From NCBI GenBank assembly GCA_963737555.1, contig CAVTTB010000009.1, positions 372,001 to 436,000 of the forward strand: a DNA stretch of 64,000 nucleotides, given 5' to 3'. The notes beneath the pieces were generated by a model. It was not told the origin of the DNA. It did no database searches and saw nothing but the letters and a program-made list of their open reading frames with translations. The DNA comes from JAHJQQ01 sp963737555. Its GTDB lineage: Bacteria > Pseudomonadota > Gammaproteobacteria > Thiohalobacterales > Thiohalobacteraceae. The position numbers and the translations under genes were made by a program. Shown here piece after piece: positions 1 to 8,316 of this stretch. Numbering within the stretch: position 1 is the first letter of the stretch; every line of letters begins with the position of its first letter.

Positions 1-146
1 ATGAAGACCGCAGTATCTTCGATACGCTGAATCTGGCCTGGGAACTGCTGTCACTGTTGCCGCCCGATACCTTGTCGCGGGTCAGTGAAGACGAACTGCG
101 CAAGTATCATCACTATACGGCGCAGCTGACGGTGGATGTCGCGTGA
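1..146 (+). CDS. ntpB: V/A-type ATPase subunit B, C-terminal end (partial)
   Basis: Only the last 47 or so codons lie in the window, read from base 3 and ending at the TGA at 144-146. The peptide contains EDRSIFDTLNLAWELLSLLP followed by a segment ending KYH, the typical tail of the non-catalytic nucleotide-binding B subunit of V/A-type rotary ATPases (family pattern R-x-I-x-x-T-L-x-L-x-W-x-L-L-S-x-L-P). Subunit D follows after a short spacer holding a palindromic repeat, which fits a V/A-ATPase operon entering from the left edge. The complex couples ATP turnover to ion movement across the cytoplasmic membrane. The tail VDVA after KYHHY is slightly longer than I would expect. Identification rests on a short tail plus the neighbour. 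Confidence 0.78.
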   Translation, partial: EDRSIFDTLNLAWELLSLLPPDTLSRVSEDELRKYHHYTAQLTVDVA

Positions 147-172
147 CATTCATCCGTGGTTAATAGGATAGG

Positions 173-207
173 GTAGCCCGGGTTTCGCTACGCTGCACCC
201 AGGCTAC
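173..207. repeat. GTAGCCCGG-type palindromic intergenic repeat
   Basis: The 35-bp sequence opens with GTAGCCCGG and closes with its imperfect complement CAGGCTAC, around a core resembling TTTCGCTACGCTGCACC. It lies in the 74-bp gap between the ATPase B and D genes. Related copies occur at 56368-56459 and, more degenerate, at 19252-19392. Transcribed, it would form a short hairpin inside the ATPase mRNA. Confidence 0.7.
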
Positions 208-220
208 GAAAAAGGTTCAC

Positions 221-854
221 ATGGCAAAGACGACTGAAAATTCCGCCTACCAAGAGTGCGTTGCTGGCACTGAAGCGGCAGGTCGCCTTCCTGACGCAGG
301 GCCATGACCTGCTGGAGCGCAAGCGCGAGCTGCTGACGCGACTGGTGTATGAGCGCCTGGCCCAGTATCGCAAGCTGCGCCGGGAAGTACGTGCCGCCTT
401 CGAGGAGGCCTATCACTGGCTGGGCGTGACACATATGCGCATGGGCAGCCGCATGCTGGCACAGGCCGCACTCGGACTGAAACCCGCGATGACCATCAGC
501 ATCCTGCCGCGCAGCAGCATCGGCGTGGAGTATCCGGCGGTCAGCGTCGAAGCGCTGCCCCTGCAGGCCGTCGGTCTGTTGTGGACCGATCCCAGTTTCG
601 ACGAATCACGCGCGCGGTTGGTGGACGTGGCCATGCTGCTGGCGCGCCTCGGCGAAGCGGAAACAGCGCTATGGCGACTGCTGGCCGAACAGCGCAAAAC
701 CCAGAAGCGCGTCAACGCCCTCAAGTACAACATCATCCCGCGCTATACCGCGACCATTCGCTTCATCGAGTCGGCGTTGGAAGAGGAGGAGCGCAACACG
801 CTGTTCCAGATCAAGGTGCTACGCGAGAACCAGGCCGCGGAGGGGGGTGGATGA
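221..854 (+). CDS. ntpD: V/A-type ATPase subunit D (frame break near 235)
   Basis: Subunit D forms the central rotor shaft of V/A-type ATPases. The peptide has the family pattern: LKIPPTKSALLALKR near the N-terminus, QGHDLLERKRELL, two long coiled-coil helices, and ALKYNIIPRYTATIRFIESA with an acidic tail near the end; about 210 residues, normal for the family. The ATG at 221 follows AAAAAGG and reads M-A-K-T-T, but the conserved KIPPTKS segment is one base out of frame, so a single-base indel near 231-237 (GACTGAAAATT) is needed. The only in-frame alternative start is a TTG at 261, which would cut off conserved residues. The stop overlaps the start of the downstream cytochrome (ATGATGA), implying co-translation. 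Confidence 0.85.
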
Positions 855-1141
855 TGCGCGCATCATGGCCGAAAAATATCTTCCGCGGTTTGTTGGCTTT
901 AACCTGCATCGCCACCGGCGCGGTGTCTGCGGCCGATCCCGCCTACGGCAAACTGCTGCACGATACGGAATGTTTGGTCTGCCATACCGCGACGCACTAC
1001 ACGCGCGAAAATCGGCTGGTCGATTCCTTGGAAAAACTGCGTAAACGTGTCGCCTATTGTCGCGATGATGTCGGTGCGGAATGGGATGCGGCGGAAACCG
1101 AGGAAGTGGTGCAGTATCTCAATAGCTATTACAAATTTTAA
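851..1141 (+). CDS. Small periplasmic monoheme cytochrome c
   Basis: A 96-residue protein with a signal peptide (hydrophobic residues about 11-25, likely cleavage after VSA at 27) and one heme c site, CLVCH, at residues 41-45. No methionine follows the heme motif, so the usual His/Met ligation is not available within this chain. His49 is nearby and Cys70 lies in the segment VAYCRDDVGAEW. The C-terminus EEVVQYLNSYYKF matches small single-heme c-type proteins I recall from beta- and gammaproteobacteria. It starts inside the end of the ATPase D gene; ATG at 851 and 854 are both possible. Its redox partner cannot be deduced here, and the link to the ATPase may be only transcriptional. Confidence 0.8.
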   Translation: MMRASWPKNIFRGLLALTCIATGAVSAADPAYGKLLHDTECLVCHTATHYTRENRLVDSLEKLRKRVAYCRDDVGAEWDAAETEEVVQYLNSYYKF

Positions 1142-1164
1142 GCACTGTATGGAGTTCCGTTGCC

Positions 1165-1545
1165 ATGATTATGCGACAGGACATACAGAACAACCCTAAC
1201 GTCACGCAACGTCGCGAGAAACTGCTCGACCTGTTGGTTTTCGCGCGTGACGAAATCCAGAGCCTACTCGATCTCGAAAATTGTCCGCATGGCGGCTGGT
1301 TCGCCGTCGAAGATGAGCGTTGCCAGGTTTGTTCTGCCAATCAGGAATGCGCATGGTTGCTGCACAATGACGGGGTTTTGCCCTGGACTGAGCGCAGTGA
1401 TGGTGATCTGCTGCGTGCCTTGCGCTTCGCGGTGCAATTGCTCGATATACACGCCCGCGATCGCGAACATAATGTTCAAACTTGTGCCTGCGATGCGTGC
1501 GCCTGGCTGAGGTCGGCGCGACACTACCTCGCCAATCACCATTAG
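1165..1545 (+). CDS. Cysteine-rich protein of unknown function
   Basis: A 126-residue protein I do not recognise. It has seven cysteines in three groups: C40 (ENCPHGGW), C53/C56/C62 (CQVCSANQEC) and C107/C109/C112 (CACDAC). There is no signal peptide or membrane segment, so it is probably cytoplasmic. The cysteine pairs suggest zinc or another metal or cluster, but no known motif is matched. It lies 23 bp after the cytochrome c gene on the same strand and probably closes that transcript. The start is either ATG 1165 or ATG 1171. Codon use looks like the neighbours, so it is probably a real gene. Confidence 0.6.
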   Translation: MIMRQDIQNNPNVTQRREKLLDLLVFARDEIQSLLDLENCPHGGWFAVEDERCQVCSANQECAWLLHNDGVLPWTERSDGDLLRALRFAVQLLDIHARDREHNVQTCACDACAWLRSARHYLANHH

Positions 1546-1562
1546 AAATCAGCGTTTGGCGA

Positions 1563-2992
1563 TTAGTGCGGCAGGGCGAGACTCAACTGCGGTACATGGA
1601 TGACGATGCCAACCACACCAGCATGATGGCGCAGTACGGATACAGATACAGTCCTAGGCGACTGTATCTCGATTTGCCACGAGGTCGTCCACGCCGGCAA
1701 GCTCCATACGATTGCGGCCACGACGTTTGGCGCGATAGAGCGCGGCATCGGCCGCGGCAATGAGGGTGCTGCTGCTCATGCCGGGTTCGACATGACGGAG
1801 GAATGGCAGGCTGGCGACAAACAGCGACAGAATGGGTTTGCCGAAGCGCTGGCTGGCGATGAACAGATTGATCCCCACCGGCGGCGTGCAATAGCCGATT
1901 TCGAGATTGGCAAGAAAGATAATGCCTAAATGCACGGGATCGACGCCGAATTGCAATGCCAGTGGCATCAGCAACGGCACCACCACGACGATCGCCGAAA
2001 AGATATCCATCATCGCGCCAACGATCAGCAGCGCAAGATTCAGCAGCAGCAGAAACTGCAGTTTGCTGTCGACATTGGCGCTCACCCACTCCAGCAGATG
2101 CATCGGCACTTGCGCGTCGATCAGCAGGTTGGTCAGACCCATGGCCACACCGAGGATGACCAGTATGCTGCCGACCAGCACGCAGGTCTCGCGCAGGATC
2201 GGAACGAACTGACTGCGCAGCGAGAGGCTGCGATGAATCACCGTTTCCAGAAGCAGCACATACGCCGCGGTGCAGGCCGCGGCCTCGCTGACAGTGACAA
2301 TGCCGCCGAAGATACCCCAGACCACGCCGACCGGGAGCAATAGATCCCAGACACCTTCACGCAGTGCCCGACGCAGAACGCCGGTATCGAACGTCTGCCG
2401 TGGGATGTTCAGGCGGACGCCGATAACCATGCAGTACAGGCCCATCAGCAGCAGCAACAATAAACCCGGTAACAGTCCGGCGAGAAACATCGTGATCGAT
2501 GTTTACCCCTGCGACGATGCCATACAGCAGCACCGGCAGACTCGGTGGGAACAACAGGCCGATCGAACCCGAACTGGTCAGCAGGCCTAAATTGAAGCGC
2601 TGCGGATAGCCGACGCTGGTGAGCATGGGCAATAACAGGCCGCCCAAGGCCAGAATGGTTACACCGGAGGCGCCGGAGAACGCCGTGAAAAAGGCGCAGG
2701 CCATGAGGGCGACGGCGGCAACGCCACCCGGCAGCCAACCGACCAGCGCGTTGAACACCTGAATCAATCGCTGCGGCGCGCCGCCCGCGGCGAGTGCGAC
2801 GCCGGCGAAGGTGAACAAGGGAATGGCGGTGAGATTGGGCGAAGTGGCGAGTCGATTCAGTTCGATGATCAACACCGCCGGATCGAGTCCGGATTTATAC
2901 GTGGCCAGCAGGCCACCCGCCGCCAGCGCGGTGAACAGCGGCAGACCGAGTGTCGCCAGCAGGACGATGAGCAGAGTGAGTGCAATGGTCAT
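1563..2992 (-). pseudogene. dctM: TRAP transporter large membrane subunit DctM, interrupted by a foreign fragment
   Basis: DctM carries the solute across the membrane in TRAP transporters. The N-terminal part (from ATG 2992) has family motifs such as LTAIPLFTFAG, CAFFTAFSGASGVT and SGSIGLLFPPSLP. A one-base frame break near 2495 separates it from the next part, which continues through ANLEIGYCTPPVGINLFI to SLFVASLPFL. There the frame runs into a diguanylate-cyclase tail (1655-1800) and stops. Beyond that, in another frame, the expected DctM C-terminus reappears as GIVIHVPQLSLALPH, ending at 1563. The start overlaps dctQ by 4 bp. The 2495 break looks like a sequencing indel; the inserted fragment is harder to dismiss. 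Function of the product is uncertain. Confidence 0.7.
1655..1800 (-). pseudogene. Diguanylate-cyclase (GGDEF) C-terminal fragment inside dctM
   Basis: In frame with the DctM body, the translated segment LIAAADAALYRAKRRGRNRM is the standard last helix and tail of a GGDEF domain, and it ends at a TAG at 1654-1656. Nothing else of a GGDEF domain is present. The preceding VASLP is plausible both for DctM and for a GGDEF strand (SIGVASLP), so a microhomology junction is possible. A 9-bp inverted repeat (1645-1653 / 1660-1668) with a 6-base loop straddles the stop codon and may be the hairpin that followed the donor gene. Confidence 0.65.
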
Positions 2993-3510
2993 CGTGCGGC
3001 GTGACGCTCAGGCCCGGCCAGTACGGCGAGCAGGAAATGCAAGCTAAGCAGGCCGAAGCCAATCGGAATGACCAGGTTGAACAGCGCCTGCCAGCGCTCG
3101 TGATCCGCGACATATTTCCACTCATCCAGCCAGAAGCGTACTGCGGCTTGGGTCAGGGCGGCGCATACCAGCGCGGCGATGCTGTTCAGCGGCCGGTACA
3201 GTCGTTCGACCCAATGCTCAGGCAGGAACGCTGCCAGCGTATCGATACGGATGTGCCGTTGCGAATCGGCGGCGAGCGCGGCACCGAAGAAGGTGATGTA
3301 CAACACCAGATGGCGGGTGAGCGCGTCGGCGACTGGTAGGCCGGTCTCGAACAGATTGCGGGCGATGATCTGCGCCAGGGTAAGCGTGATCAGCGCCAAC
3401 AGACTGAGGCCAGCAAATGCCGTTTCCACCCGTCTCAGGGAACGGCGGAAGCGGGGTAGGGTGATGCGCAGACTCGTTGGCATTAGGCGCGTATCAGCAA
3501 GCATGTTCAT
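2989..3510 (-). CDS. dctQ: TRAP transporter small membrane subunit DctQ
   Basis: A 173-residue integral membrane protein with four predicted transmembrane segments and the DctQ-family signature: ETAFAGLSLLALITLTLAQI in the first segment, then ARNLFETGLPVADALTRHLV and ADSQRHIRIDTL. It holds the DctM permease and the periplasmic binding protein together. The ATG at 3510 overlaps the dctP stop (TGATG); a GTG three bases earlier is also possible. Its own stop overlaps the dctM start (ATGA). The gene appears intact, and the tight overlaps show translational coupling of dctP-dctQ-dctM. Confidence 0.9.
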   Translation of the reverse strand: MNMLADTRLMPTSLRITLPRFRRSLRRVETAFAGLSLLALITLTLAQIIARNLFETGLPVADALTRHLVLYITFFGAALAADSQRHIRIDTLAAFLPEHWVERLYRPLNSIAALVCAALTQAAVRFWLDEWKYVADHERWQALFNLVIPIGFGLLSLHFLLAVLAGPERHAAR

Positions 3511-4546
3511 CACGGATTTAATACAGGAGCAGCATCCGGTTTCTGCGTCGCGCGAAGTGCCTTGAGCTGTGACCAGGTACGTTCATACAGACTCTTTTGG
3601 GATGTAACCGCTGGCGGTCAGTTCGGCGGCGGCGTCATCGCGCATGCGCAGCAGTTCCTGCCGTTCGACCTGTTCGGGCTGCATGACGAATTTCAGGCCT
3701 TCTTTTTTCAACACCTCAAGACTTTTGGCATTATCGATGCGGGTCGCGGCGATCAGGCGTTCGCCGGTTGCATGGCCGGTTTCCAGCGAGCAGCGTCTGT
3801 AGGTCGGGTGGCAGGCTATCGAAGAATTTATTCGACACCACCAGTCCGCCGATGCCATTGGTCATCGGCACGCTGGTGACATATTGGGTCTTGGTGAACC
3901 ATTGCAGCGCGATCGATGCCAGCGGCGTGCAATACACGGTGTCAATGAGACCGGTCGACAGGCTGGTGAATACATCGGTGATCGACAGCGGTACCGGCGT
4001 GAGATGACTGGCGCGGAACATGGCCTCACCCAGCGCATCGCCCTGCCATAGCCAGATGCGGCGTTGCTTCAGGTCATCGAGGGTGTTGATGGGATGTTGC
4101 GAGAAGAAATAGACGAAGCCCACTTCCATCCAACCGAGCAGGCGATAGCCGTTTTTCTGGAAGCCGGCTTCGAACTCGGGCATGAACTGCGCGCGTAGCT
4201 GATCGATCTCGGCATAGTTATCGAACAGGAACGGAACTTCCAGTACCCGCGCCGGTGAATACATCTGACCGATGCCGTAGCCGGTGAAGGCGCCGCCGTG
4301 CAACTGATCGAAGCGCATCTTCTTCAAGACATCCGGTTCGTCGCCCTGCATCCCGCCGGGATAGAATTTGAATTCCAGGCGCCCCTGGCTGCGTTCTTTG
4401 ACGGTCTTGCCCCAGTCTTCCAGAAGATTCATCCAGGTCGAGCCGGCTGGGGCGAGCGTGGCGAACTTGAGGGTGTATTCGGCGGCGGATAGATTTACCG
4501 ACCAAAATGTGAACGCACACAGCAGCGCGGCGACCAGCTTGTTCAT
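3510..4546 (-). CDS. dctP: TRAP transporter periplasmic solute-binding protein DctP (two frame breaks)
   Basis: The mature protein binds the substrate in the periplasm and hands it to DctQM. MNKLVAALLCAFTFWSVNLS is a signal peptide, and the following YTLKFATLAPAGSTWM and GGMQGDEPDVLKKMRFDQL are DctP-family motifs. The ATG at 4546 follows AGAGG. Frame breaks occur near 3775 (after DLQTLL) and near 3591 (an AAAA run); joining the frames gives about 345 residues ending RATQKPDAAPVLNP at 3510, a normal length. The C-terminal part contains GERLIAATRIDNAKSLEVLK, as in the family. Substrate cannot be read from the sequence; the family carries carboxylates and related acids. Both breaks look like indel errors. 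Confidence 0.88.
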
Positions 4547-4659
4547 CAGGGTACCTCTGATACTTCGTATTTCGTCGTTCCAGCGGATGCCGAAATCGAG
4601 TGTTTTGAATCGACGGGACACCGACATTCGCCGGTGTGACGGAATGTTGGGGGTATCCA

Positions 4660-5550
4660 TCAGAACCACTCCGCTTCTTTGCCCAACAGATACTGCGCGC
4701 GTTGTTTGGCGACGCGGTTGGCGAAGGCCATTTCGGGGAACAGATCGTCCGGCGCGTTGATGACCGCCGTGAGGCGTCGATGAAACGCTTCGCGGTCGAG
4801 TTGCTGACGCGCGAGGAACTCGGCATAAAGCACATCGGTCATCAGAAACTTTCCGTCGGTCGCGGCACGTGCCTGTGCGAAGTGGTTTTCCGACTGGCCA
4901 TAGTCGCCACCGAACATGGGCGCGCGGCCGCCGTAGTATACGCCGAAGAACAGATGTGGGCCGCCGTAGTAATAATTTTCGTCGAGTTCCAATACGCGCT
5001 GCATGAGTCGCGCGGCGCGCGCCAGTTGAGCGATGCTGAGTGGATCGGTGCGGAACATGTCGGTGCGTTTGGCCAGGCATGAAGCGGTCCAGAACAAGGC
5101 CGGTACCTGGCGCGCACTGGCGTTCTTTAAGGCTTCATCTAAGGCTGACAAGGATGCGTCTTCGGGGTCGAGCCCGAACCGCTGGCTGGTGAGCGCCGCC
5201 TTGCTGTGCTTCAGGCAGCGCGTATATAAAGCCACGGCACGTTCGGCCGATGCCTGTTCGACGAAGCTGTAGCTGTAACCATAGAAGCCCTGCGCGAGAT
5301 AGATGTGCAGTTGCACATTGCCGGGGTCTTCGACGGCCATGCCTTCGAGCATCATCAGCGTGGCTGGGATGGCGTCGCGCGCGAGTTGCAAATCCGTCTC
5401 ACGGTTCATCGCCTCGAATCCGCCGTCCATCAGCGGCATGGCGCCGCGCACCACGACCTGGCCGGTGGAACAGCCGCTGACCAGCACCACCAGGAGCAGT
5501 GAAGTCAGGATGCGGCCGCTGCCGGCGAACTTGGCTAGGAGCGAATTCAT
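4660..5550 (-). CDS. TRAP-associated lipoprotein TatT (T-component family)
   Basis: A 296-residue lipoprotein with a signal peptide and lipobox LVSG-C27. The body is alpha-helical and TPR-like, and I recognise the TRAP-transporter T-component (TatT) family from motifs such as MPLMDGGFEAMN, YLAQGFYGYS, GPHLFFGVYYG and FGGDYGQSENHFAQA. Known TatT proteins associate with the TRAP binding protein in the periplasm, probably assisting ligand delivery. The gene lies 113 bp upstream of dctP on the same strand, supporting one transport operon. It is intact. A shortened, diverged relative is found at 8313-8520. Confidence 0.85.
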   Translation of the reverse strand: MNSLLAKFAGSGRILTSLLLVVLVSGCSTGQVVVRGAMPLMDGGFEAMNRETDLQLARDAIPATLMMLEGMAVEDPGNVQLHIYLAQGFYGYSYSFVEQASAERAVALYTRCLKHSKAALTSQRFGLDPEDASLSALDEALKNASARQVPALFWTASCLAKRTDMFRTDPLSIAQLARAARLMQRVLELDENYYYGGPHLFFGVYYGGRAPMFGGDYGQSENHFAQARAATDGKFLMTDVLYAEFLARQQLDREAFHRRLTAVINAPDDLFPEMAFANRVAKQRAQYLLGKEAEWF

Positions 5551-5710
5551 GGTGTTTCTCCAGTATGGCGGTGTCGGCCGTCAGGACGGCTTGGGTTGTT
5601 ATATTGCACGCGAACGCTGGGCGCTACCTTAGCGCATTCGCGGGGTTATCGGAATGGTGAAAACAAGCTTTGCAGGCGCCGACTCTGCCCACGAAGTCGG
5701 AGGGTGACTG

Positions 5711-5734
5711 TTCGCGGGAAAGCCCGTTCCTGCA
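5711..5734. repeat. REP-like palindrome
   Basis: The minus strand reads TGCAGGAACGGGCTTTCCCG followed by CGAA, with GGGC/GCCC arms around a short loop. It resembles the GTAGGAGC-type REP palindromes common between genes in gammaproteobacteria. It sits in the 197-bp gap between the TatT and hydrolase genes. I see nothing else in that gap. Confidence 0.6.
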
Positions 5735-5747
5735 TGGGTGTGTGCGA

Positions 5748-6711
5748 TCACATGGGGCGGTTCTGATACCAGTCGGCAATGATCGCGGAGGACTCGTTGG
5801 CGAAATCCAACATCAGATAATGCTTGGCTTGTTCGAGTACCTGCACCCGGCGTTTCGGACTGCCCGGGAGTAGGTGGTCCAGCTCATGGCCCAATGCCGG
5901 GTCACTCCGCCCCCAGATAAAGAGCTGGGGAATGTCGTGGGCGAGTCCTTTGCTGATCGCCGCGTCCGATTCCTGAGTGAGTTCGAAACCCTTCATCACG
6001 TCGACCAGTCGGCCCATGCCACCGTCCTGGCGTACTTCGTCGAACACGGCGCGGATCGTTGCGCTATCGACGCGTTCATCGTGGGCGATGCCGAGGTCGC
6101 GGACGCGGTACTCGTATGAACCAGAACGGCGCAGCATAGGCGAGCGGCTTGGACAGGAACAGACAGCTGCGCAGACAGTTCAACGGGAAGGGCGGTGAGA
6201 ATTCACTCGGTTTGAGGACCGTGTTGAAGACCACGACGCGGCGTATCTGCGGGAGTTCATCCAGCAGCGGGAGCAGGATCGGGCCGGCGACGTCATGGAC
6301 GATGAGGGTGAAATCCGGCTGCTGCGCCAGATAGGCGCGCAGACATTCGCGCTGCGTCGACCAGTTGTAGTTGCCGCTGTGCAGGCGTGAGCCGCCCGTG
6401 CCGGGCAGATCGACCATCAGCACATCGGCATTGAGTCGCTTCATCAGCGCTTCACCCAGTCTCTGATATATCAGCGACGTGGTCGGAACGCCATTGACGG
6501 CTATGAATAAAGGTCCTTGCGCATGCTCGGGATTGCCGATGCGGCGGGTGTATACACGGCAATCGCCTGCGGGTATCTCCCGCGTTTCGGCAGTGTGGGC
6601 GGTGTTTAAATTCTCGGTCGGCGTGACGGATGCGCAACCCGATAGCCCGATGAGACACAGTAGCGTGAGAGTCGCTTTGCAGGTGCGCAAATAGATGAGA
6701 TCGAGGCGCAT
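5748..6711 (-). CDS. Lipoprotein alpha/beta hydrolase of the haloalkane dehalogenase / epoxide hydrolase type (frame break near 6120)
   Basis: The N-terminus is a lipoprotein signal with lipobox LSG-C26. The fold motifs are in order: oxyanion-loop-like NGVPTT (73-78), VDLPGTGGS, and the nucleophile elbow VHDVAG with Asp140, matching the HDxxG elbow of haloalkane dehalogenases and epoxide hydrolases rather than the serine GxSxG. After a frame break near 6120, the second reading contains the acid turn GRSDPALG and the catalytic-histidine region QAKHYLMLD. Joined length is about 320 residues. The reaction is not predictable beyond an Asp-nucleophile hydrolase, probably membrane-anchored in the periplasm. 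It lies 24 bp after the GST gene on the same strand and may share its promoter. Confidence 0.7.
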
Positions 6712-6735
6712 GGCGTGTTCCTCTGCATGGTTGGA

Positions 6736-7561
6736 TTATTGTGAGATTCCGGCTGTGGCTGTCGGATTGGTTTGAGGTATCGATTGGTTGAGTAACGCAA
6801 CGTCATCGGTCCTGGGTTGCCGGTGTGTTCGGTACAGGTGCAATACATATTGCCCTGCGCGCGTGGCGCGCATTTCCTCGACGATCTCACGCATCGCAGC
6901 GGGTATCTCGTCCAGTTGCGGCAGACGCACGCCGTATTCGGGCGGCATCAGGAACGGTGCCATCATGCAGGCGAGCGTTAGGTCGGCAGACGTGAAACGA
7001 TCGCCGACCAGATAGGGGCGGCCATCGCTCAACAGTGAATCAACCTGTGTGATCACTGCACGCGCACGCTCCAGCCCTGTAGCCACTTGCGCGGCACTGG
7101 TCTTGAGCAAGCGGCTGATGTATGCCTTGAGCAATGGATAACACAGCGGCGCTACGGCTGCCTGCCAGCCAGGTACGCCTTGGGATGAGGTGCGCAGGGC
7201 AAGGCGGGGTGTCTGCAGGGCATGGAAGTACACCCAGCGCCGGCTTTCGATGCCGAGTGTCTCATCGAACAGTTCCTCCAACTCTTCAATCTTTTCACGT
7301 TGCTGTTCGGGGTAGAGACATGTCTCGGCCGTGGCATAGCGATCCAGGTACTGCATAATTGCCGTGGAGTCGGTCACGGCTCCTGTCACCGTCGATCAAG
7401 ACCGGGACATTCGGTCCGCGACTGAGTTGGAAGCTACGTAGATAGTGGAATACTTGCAGGTGACGTTCTTCGACATATGCCAGACCGAGGCGGTCCAGTG
7501 CCCAGCGCGCCTTCTCGCAGTAATGGCTGATGGGGATGGTCAGCAGGCGTAGCTGAGGCAT
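6736..7561 (-). CDS. Glutathione S-transferase family protein (frame break near 7390)
   Basis: The N-terminal thioredoxin-like domain reads MPQLRLLTIPISHYCEKARW, with a Ser-x-x-Cys start of the first helix (S12, C15), then VPVLIDG, the cis-proline strand. After a one-base break near 7390 the frame continues with DSTAIMQYLDRY (glutathione gamma-glutamyl contact Asp-Ser) and an all-helical C-terminal domain with GDRFTSADLTLA, the conserved N-capping box of GST proteins. Joined length is about 275 residues. Start ATG 7561. It is divergent from a TetR gene, with two operator-like sites between them, so it is probably repressed by that regulator. Substrate unknown. Confidence 0.82.
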
Positions 7562-7597
7562 GGGGCTCTCCTTGAAAATGCGGGCGATCCGCATAAA

Positions 7598-7649
7598 GTA
7601 GACAGCGACAACATGGGCGACCTTAATCTCAGATGTTGTCACTGTCAAC
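7598..7649. promoter_or_regulatory. Putative TetR operators between GST and TetR genes
   Basis: Two 15-bp near-identical sites lie in opposite orientation: 7635-7649 reads GTTGTCACTGTCAAC, and 7598-7612 read on the minus strand is GTTGTCGCTGTCTAC (13 of 15 identical). The first is nearly self-complementary around its centre, as expected for a dimer-binding operator. They lie in the 140-bp divergent gap. Binding here would control both genes. This is inference from symmetry and position. Confidence 0.6.
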
Positions 7650-7701
7650 TTTGTGGAGGCGACAATCGACGCATCATCAGCTGCAGCAGGAGATTAAACC
7701 C

Positions 7702-8316
7702 ATGGCAAAACCGGCACGTCAGTATCACCACGGCAATCTGCGCAGCGCGCTCATTGAAGCGGCGATTCCGCTATTGGAGGCGCACGGACCCGCCGCCTTG
7801 AGTCTGCGCGAGGTCGCCAAGGCGGCGGGCGTGAGCCATGCGGCGCCGTATCGTCACTTTCGCGACAAGACCGAACTGCTGGAAGAGATCGCCGTGCGTG
7901 GCTACGACACCTTGAGTCAGGCCTGTCAGCGCGCGCAGCGTCTCTATGCCGATGACCCGGCCAAACAATTGGTCGAGGCCGGCGTCGGCTATCTGCTGTT
8001 TGTGGTGGAACAACCGCGCGTTGCGCATCTCATGTTCGGTGGCATGATCGAACTCAATGCGTGTGGCGAATTGCTGCAACAGGCCGCGGATACGGCGTTT
8101 AAGAATCTGGTGGCGATTGTCGAGAGCGGCGTGCAGGCCGGCGTCTTCAAAGCCGCGCCGGCCAAGGAATTGACCATCGCGGCCTGGTCGATGGTGCATG
8201 GACTGGCGACCTTGATCACCAGCGGCATGCTGGGCGGTATTGCCGGCAATCGGCGCGAGGTGCGCCGCTTGGGGCGTGAACTGGCCGAAACTTTACTGCA
8301 CGGTATGCTGGCTTAA
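7702..8316 (+). CDS. TetR/AcrR-family transcriptional regulator
   Basis: A 204-residue protein with the N-terminal TetR DNA-binding domain: YHHGNLRSALIEAAIPLLEA, then the helix-turn-helix LREVAKAAGVSHAAPYRHFR at about residues 34-53. The C-terminal half is the ligand-binding and dimer region (GYLLFVVEQPRVAHLMFGG, TIAAWSMVHGLATL), of the type found in TetR_C_33/WHG proteins. Start ATG 7702 follows CAGGAGA. It is divergent from the GST-hydrolase pair and next to two operator-like sites, so it most likely represses itself and the GST gene in response to an unknown small molecule. Intact. Confidence 0.88.
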   Translation: MAKPARQYHHGNLRSALIEAAIPLLEAHGPAALSLREVAKAAGVSHAAPYRHFRDKTELLEEIAVRGYDTLSQACQRAQRLYADDPAKQLVEAGVGYLLFVVEQPRVAHLMFGGMIELNACGELLQQAADTAFKNLVAIVESGVQAGVFKAAPAKELTIAAWSMVHGLATLITSGMLGGIAGNRREVRRLGRELAETLLHGMLA

